From the NCBI GenBank assembly GCA_910579075.1, contig CAJTSV010000031.1:8151-25252 (forward strand): DNA of 17,102 nt, given 5' to 3'. Position 1 is the first letter of the stretch. Each line of letters opens with the position of its first letter. A model generated the notes under the pieces. The model saw nothing but the letters and a program-made list of their open reading frames with translations, had not been told where the DNA came from and made no database searches. Shown piece by piece: positions 14,754 to 17,102 of this stretch. A program made the translations under genes and the position numbers. This DNA is from an uncultured Eubacterium sp. (lineage in GTDB: Bacteria; Bacillota; Clostridia; Lachnospirales; Lachnospiraceae).

Positions 14754-15704
14754 TTACTGCTCCTTCCGCTCAAATACTCTCAGCTTTGCGCTCTTTGAAC
14801 GTTTATTTCTGTTTAATTCTTCCTCCGACGGTACTATCGGCTTTCTGCATGCTTTTCCCTTCGAAACCCTGCCGCATGTGCAGACTGGAAAATCAGGCGG
14901 ACAGATGCATGGACGCTCGTTCCTGCAAAAAGCCTTCTTTACAATCCGGTCTTCCAGCGAATGGAACGTAATTACGCACAGCCTTCCGCCGTCCGCTAAC
15001 AGGCTTATCATGTCATCCAGGCTGTTTTCCAGCACTTCCAGCTCGCGGTTTAACGCGATGCGGATTGCCTGAAACGTCCGTTTGGCCGGATGAGAGCCGT
15101 TCTTTCGCACCTTCATTGGAACTGCCCGGCAAATTATAGCACATAAATCCCCGGCAGTCAGAATTTCCTGTTCTTTTCTGGTATTTACGATATGCTTTGC
15201 AATATTTTTCGCAAATTTTTCTTCCCCAAAATCGCGAATGAGCCGGTATAGCTCCCCCTCGCTGTACCCGTTTACAATGTCTTTCGCAGTCAGCTGCTGC
15301 CTGTCATCCATGCGCATGTCAAGCGGTGCATCTGCCTCGCGGTAAGTAAACCCGCGCTGCGGTGCATCCAGCTGGAAAGACGATACTCCAAGGTCTAGCA
15401 GGATTCCGTCTGCTTTTTCAATGCCGAGTCCTGCAAGCTGCTCACGCATGTACGCATAATTGCTGCGTATAATTACGGCACGCTCCCCAAAACCTTCCAG
15501 GCGCTTTGAAGCGGCCTGTATCGCGTCCGCATCCTGGTCCAGGCCGATAAGCCTTCCATGGCCCGACAGGCGGCTTAATACTTCATAAGCATGTCCCCCG
15601 CCGCCCAGCGTGCCATCTGCATAAATGCCGTCAGGCTTAATATTCAGCTGTTCCATCGTCTCGTGCAGCAGCACCGGAGTATGATTAAATTCCATTTGCC
15701 CCAT
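14754..15704 (-). CDS. rsmH: 16S rRNA (cytosine-1402 N4)-methyltransferase RsmH
   Basis: RsmH (MraW) methylates N4 of C1402 of 16S rRNA near the decoding site, using S-adenosylmethionine. The 316-aa protein has the SAM-binding motif ADGTLGGGGHAYEVL (29-43), LIGLDQDADAI, GILLDLGVSSFQLD (100-113), the family stretch SHPAKRTFQAIRIALNREL (204-222), FHSLEDRIVK (247-256) and a Cys-rich segment with C260, C266, C268, C275 and C277. The length is normal. The ATG at 15704 has no good Shine-Dalgarno; the ATG three codons on (15695, protein starting MEFNHTPVLL) also fits the family but is only weakly served by GGGG. Translation is probably coupled to mraZ, whose stop is 9 bases upstream. Confidence 0.96.
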   Translation of the reverse strand: MGQMEFNHTPVLLHETMEQLNIKPDGIYADGTLGGGGHAYEVLSRLSGHGRLIGLDQDADAIQAASKRLEGFGERAVIIRSNYAYMREQLAGLGIEKADGILLDLGVSSFQLDAPQRGFTYREADAPLDMRMDDRQQLTAKDIVNGYSEGELYRLIRDFGEEKFAKNIAKHIVNTRKEQEILTAGDLCAIICRAVPMKVRKNGSHPAKRTFQAIRIALNRELEVLENSLDDMISLLADGGRLCVITFHSLEDRIVKKAFCRNERPCICPPDFPVCTCGRVSKGKACRKPIVPSEEELNRNKRSKSAKLRVFERKEQ

Positions 15705-15713
15705 ATGAGGATT

Positions 15714-16145
15714 CTAAATGCTGACACCAAGGCCGGCCATGTAATCTGCAATGCCGTCCATATCGCTGATGTCATTACTCCTCTCCCATTTCTCCTTGTC
15801 CCAGATTTCCACGCGGTTTAAAACACCCGCAGATACGATTTCTTTTTCAAGGCCCGCATAAGCCCTGAGTGCGGGAGGCAGCAGGATTCTGCCCTGCCTG
15901 TCTGCTTCTAAGTCCGCTGCCCCGGCAAAAAAGAACCGTACAAAATTCCTTGCCTTCTTATTGGTCAGCGGTACCCTGCGGAATGCTTCTTCGATATGTG
16001 CCCACTCATCTAACGGATATACAAACAGGCATTCATCCAGTCCCTTCGTCACAATAAACTCCGCTCCAAGCTTCTCCCGGAACCTGGAAGGAACGATAAG
16101 CCTGCCTTTTGCATCGATTGTATGATTGTATTCACCCATGAACAT
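15714..16145 (-). CDS. mraZ: Transcriptional regulator MraZ
   Basis: MraZ is a DNA-binding protein of the AbrB/SpoVT fold, made of two tandem swapped-hairpin domains and forming a ring; it binds its own promoter region and regulates the dcw cluster. The 143-aa protein starts MFMGEYNHTIDAKGRLIVPSR, and the two domains carry DAKGR (11-15) and DRQGR (82-86). The length is typical. The ATG at 16145 has GAGGG about 8 nt upstream. It is the first gene of the dcw run. Its promoter (16248-16276) and three candidate MraZ boxes (16213-16239) lie in the 5' leader, pointing to autoregulation. Confidence 0.97.
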   Translation of the reverse strand: MFMGEYNHTIDAKGRLIVPSRFREKLGAEFIVTKGLDECLFVYPLDEWAHIEEAFRRVPLTNKKARNFVRFFFAGAADLEADRQGRILLPPALRAYAGLEKEIVSAGVLNRVEIWDKEKWERSNDISDMDGIADYMAGLGVSI

Positions 16146-16212
16146 CGCACATACCCTCTGTCAGCTGGGAGGCAGATCTGGATGCCCTCCGCCACATGGC
16201 AGGTATTTCCCA

Positions 16213-16239
16213 CCACTTTCAGCCACTTTCCTCCACATC
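16213..16239 (-). promoter_or_regulatory. Three MraZ-binding boxes in 10-bp steps
   Basis: On the minus strand GTGG occurs three times at exact 10-bp steps: GATGTGG (16233-16239), AAAGTGG (16223-16229) and AAAGTGG (16213-16219). AAAGTG-type repeats with this period are the described MraZ sites in Mycoplasma, and E. coli uses related TGGGN repeats. They lie just downstream of the predicted transcription start, a position that suits repression by MraZ. Confidence 0.75.
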
Positions 16240-16247
16240 TATAACAC

Positions 16248-16276
16248 ATAATACCCTTCTTTTTGCTGTTTGACAA
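16248..16276 (-). promoter_or_regulatory. Main sigma-A promoter of the dcw operon (mraZ promoter)
   Basis: On the minus strand TTGTCA (16271-16276), a 17-bp spacer and TATTAT (16248-16253) each match the consensus at 5 of 6. The predicted start is near 16241, giving a leader of about 96 nt. The -35 overlaps CTTGTCAAA (16269-16277), which also resembles a Spo0A box. Upstream (16277-16373) I see no gene, only three runs of seven A on the plus strand (from 16288, 16353 and 16372). Confidence 0.75.
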
Positions 16277-16373
16277 GTACTTTTCACAAAAAAAGGGATG
16301 AGCGCGCAGTTTCAGGGGATGAAGCCGAAAGCCTGCACCGCCCGGAAAACACAAAAAAAGCCGCCAGACGCAA

Positions 16374-16402
16374 AAAAAGAACGGCTAAACACCGTTCTTT
16401 TT
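16374..16402 (-). terminator. Rho-independent terminator after the spo0E-like gene
   Basis: On the minus strand a stem of at least 9 bp, AAAGAACGG with CCGTTCTTT (16392-16400 with 16376-16384), encloses a 7-nt loop. A T-run follows (down to 16372). A-runs and T-runs on both sides make it nearly symmetrical. It isolates the spo0E-like gene from the mraZ promoter. Confidence 0.8.
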
Positions 16403-16448
16403 CTGCCAGGCCCATACATCTGGCCGGGCATAAAACGCCTTTTGTGGC

Positions 16449-16613
16449 TTATCGCAGCTGTTTCCCGTCCGCTTCCAAATATCTTTCCAGCACTTTATCC
16501 AGTTTCAGGCTAAGGCGAAAGCATTCTTCTGAACTCAAGTCGCGGGCTGCTGCCTCATTCAGTTTTTTTCGAAGACCTTCAATCTCCATCATAATTGTAC
16601 TTTCCTGATTCAT
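16449..16613 (-). CDS. Spo0E-like aspartyl-phosphate phosphatase
   Basis: Spo0E-family proteins are very small two-helix phosphatases that remove phosphate from Spo0A~P and so hold back sporulation. This 54-aa protein shows the family pattern: helix 1 IEGLRKKLNEA (11-21), a short turn, then helix 2 with SLKLDKVLERYL (35-46), matching the family signature S-x-x-L-D-x-x-[IL]-x-x-Y, with the Asp expected to act in catalysis. The ATG at 16613 has GGAG 11 nt upstream. The ATG at 16592 (AGGAA, 9 nt upstream) would give a 47-aa protein that still contains the whole signature. The gene is monocistronic, with its own promoter carrying tandem Spo0A-type boxes (16666-16721) and its own terminator (16374-16402). 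Confidence in the family is good; whether its target is Spo0A itself is inference. Confidence 0.85.
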   Translation of the reverse strand: MNQESTIMMEIEGLRKKLNEAAARDLSSEECFRLSLKLDKVLERYLEADGKQLR

Positions 16614-16665
16614 CCCCGTCACCACTCCGTTTTATGTATAAGCCAGTTTCTATTGTGGCAACCTT

Positions 16666-16695
16666 ATTGTACTATTATTCTACAAAAAAAGTCAA
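16666..16695 (-). promoter_or_regulatory. Sigma-A promoter of the spo0E-like gene
   Basis: On the minus strand TTGACT (16690-16695), an 18-bp spacer and TACAAT (16666-16671) form a plausible vegetative promoter. The predicted start is near 16659, about 46 nt before the ATG. Two Spo0A-type boxes lie immediately upstream. Confidence 0.65.
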
Positions 16696-16704
16696 TTATT
16701 TCAC

Positions 16705-16721
16705 ATCGACAACATTCGACA
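16705..16721 (-). promoter_or_regulatory. Tandem Spo0A (0A) boxes upstream of the spo0E-like gene
   Basis: On the minus strand TGTCGAA (16715-16721) is a perfect core 0A box and TGTCGAT (16705-16711) matches 6 of 7. They are direct repeats exactly 10 bp apart, the spacing expected for side-by-side Spo0A dimers. They end about 10 bp above the -35, an activator-like position. Confidence 0.65.
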
Positions 16722-16749
16722 GCATCTGCCACACAGGGCCCGAAAGCCC

Positions 16750-17102
16750 TTATGCACGCTTCCTGAAATGCGTGATGCTCTTTAATACCTGGCTGCTTAC
16801 CGGCACAATATGGGCAATGTCATCTTCCACCGTGTTCTGTCTGGCGAGATAATCCTGATGTGTTTTTTTGACAAAATCCAGCAGTTCCCCCGGTGCGGAA
16901 AATTCGATATATTTTTTCTTCCGGCTTGCCGCCCTGCCGCTTGTAATATGCTGCCGTAATTTCTTTTTCAAATCTTCTTCATACGAACAGTGCTCGCGGA
17001 ATCCGCCTGTAAATTTGCCGTTATGAGGAAATGTAAAATAATCTGCCAGGTAATGCGATATTTCACCCAGATGCCTGTAATATTTGGAACTGTTTTTTTC
17101 AA
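16750..17102 (-). CDS. Zinc-dependent phospholipase C-like protein, C-terminal part (runs off the window)
   Basis: The open frame enters from beyond the window and ends at 16750; 116 residues are visible. It contains HYLADYFTFPHN followed by GGFREHCSYEE. The residues H16, D20, H26, H37 and E41 of the visible part have spacing H-x3-D-x5-H-x10-H-x3-E, almost the zinc-ligand spacing of C. perfringens alpha-toxin phospholipase C (H126, D130, H136, H148, E152). This supports a zinc-dependent PLC fold. The rest of the visible chain is a Lys/Arg-rich C-terminus. An internal TTG at 16971 could be read as a start but would cut off all these ligands. Substrate and secretion cannot be judged because the N-terminus is missing. 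I see no clear terminator after it. Confidence 0.72.
   Translation of the reverse strand, partial: EKNSSKYYRHLGEISHYLADYFTFPHNGKFTGGFREHCSYEEDLKKKLRQHITSGRAASRKKKYIEFSAPGELLDFVKKTHQDYLARQNTVEDDIAHIVPVSSQVLKSITHFRKRA

Noticed and set aside
16750..16971. Complete 73-codon gene starting at TTG 16971
   Set aside because: The frame stays open to the window edge, and the upstream part carries the zinc-ligand motif, so this is the tail of a longer gene.

Overview
The window is almost entirely a chromosomal cell-division and cell-wall (dcw) cluster from a spore-forming, low-to-mid GC Firmicute, most likely of class Clostridia and probably Lachnospiraceae. This placement is inferred from gene order, from the sporulation genes (spo0E-like, spoVD-like, spoIIGA, sigE) and from the protein sequences; no database search was possible. 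Every gene I can support lies on the minus strand, so transcription runs from high to low coordinates. I see no insertion sequences, tRNAs, rRNAs or CRISPR arrays.

Right to left (5' to 3' of the transcripts): the 3' end of a zinc-dependent phospholipase C-like gene (16750-17102). Next is a 54-aa Spo0E-like phosphatase (16449-16613) whose promoter is preceded by two tandem Spo0A-type boxes, closed by a terminator (16374-16402). The dcw operon then starts at a good sigma-A promoter (16248-16276), followed by three 10-bp-spaced MraZ boxes, and runs mraZ, rsmH, ftsL, pbpB/ftsI, a spoVD-like PBP, mraY, murD, ftsW/spoVE, divIB/ftsQ. ftsZ follows under its own promoter, with a TTG start, and ends at a terminator (4384-4427). 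murE, murF, murG, murB, murC and ftsA are all absent from the run.

After ftsZ comes the mother-cell sporulation pair spoIIGA-sigE, whose promoter has the over-long (21 bp) spacer typical of Spo0A-dependent spoIIG promoters. A bidirectional terminator (2662-2699) follows. The usual next gene, sigG, is missing; instead there is an ABC-F ATPase (YdiF/Uup-like) with its own promoter, then the 5' part of rex, driven by a perfect consensus promoter embedded in the 3' end of the ABC-F gene.

Functionally the window joins lipid II synthesis (murD, mraY), septal peptidoglycan polymerisation and crosslinking (ftsW, pbpB, spoVD-like), divisome assembly (ftsL, divIB, ftsZ) and entry into sporulation (spo0E-like, spoIIGA, sigE). 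The least expected signals are regulatory or small-scale. They are a strong inverted repeat that covers the spoVD-like ribosome-binding site and has TATAAT at its centre; Spo0A-type boxes at the promoters of spo0E, spoIIG and possibly mraZ; a KTG to KTA change in the spoVD-like PBP; and a precise 5-residue deletion in the first ATPase domain of the ABC-F protein. I did not find a wholly new multi-gene system.
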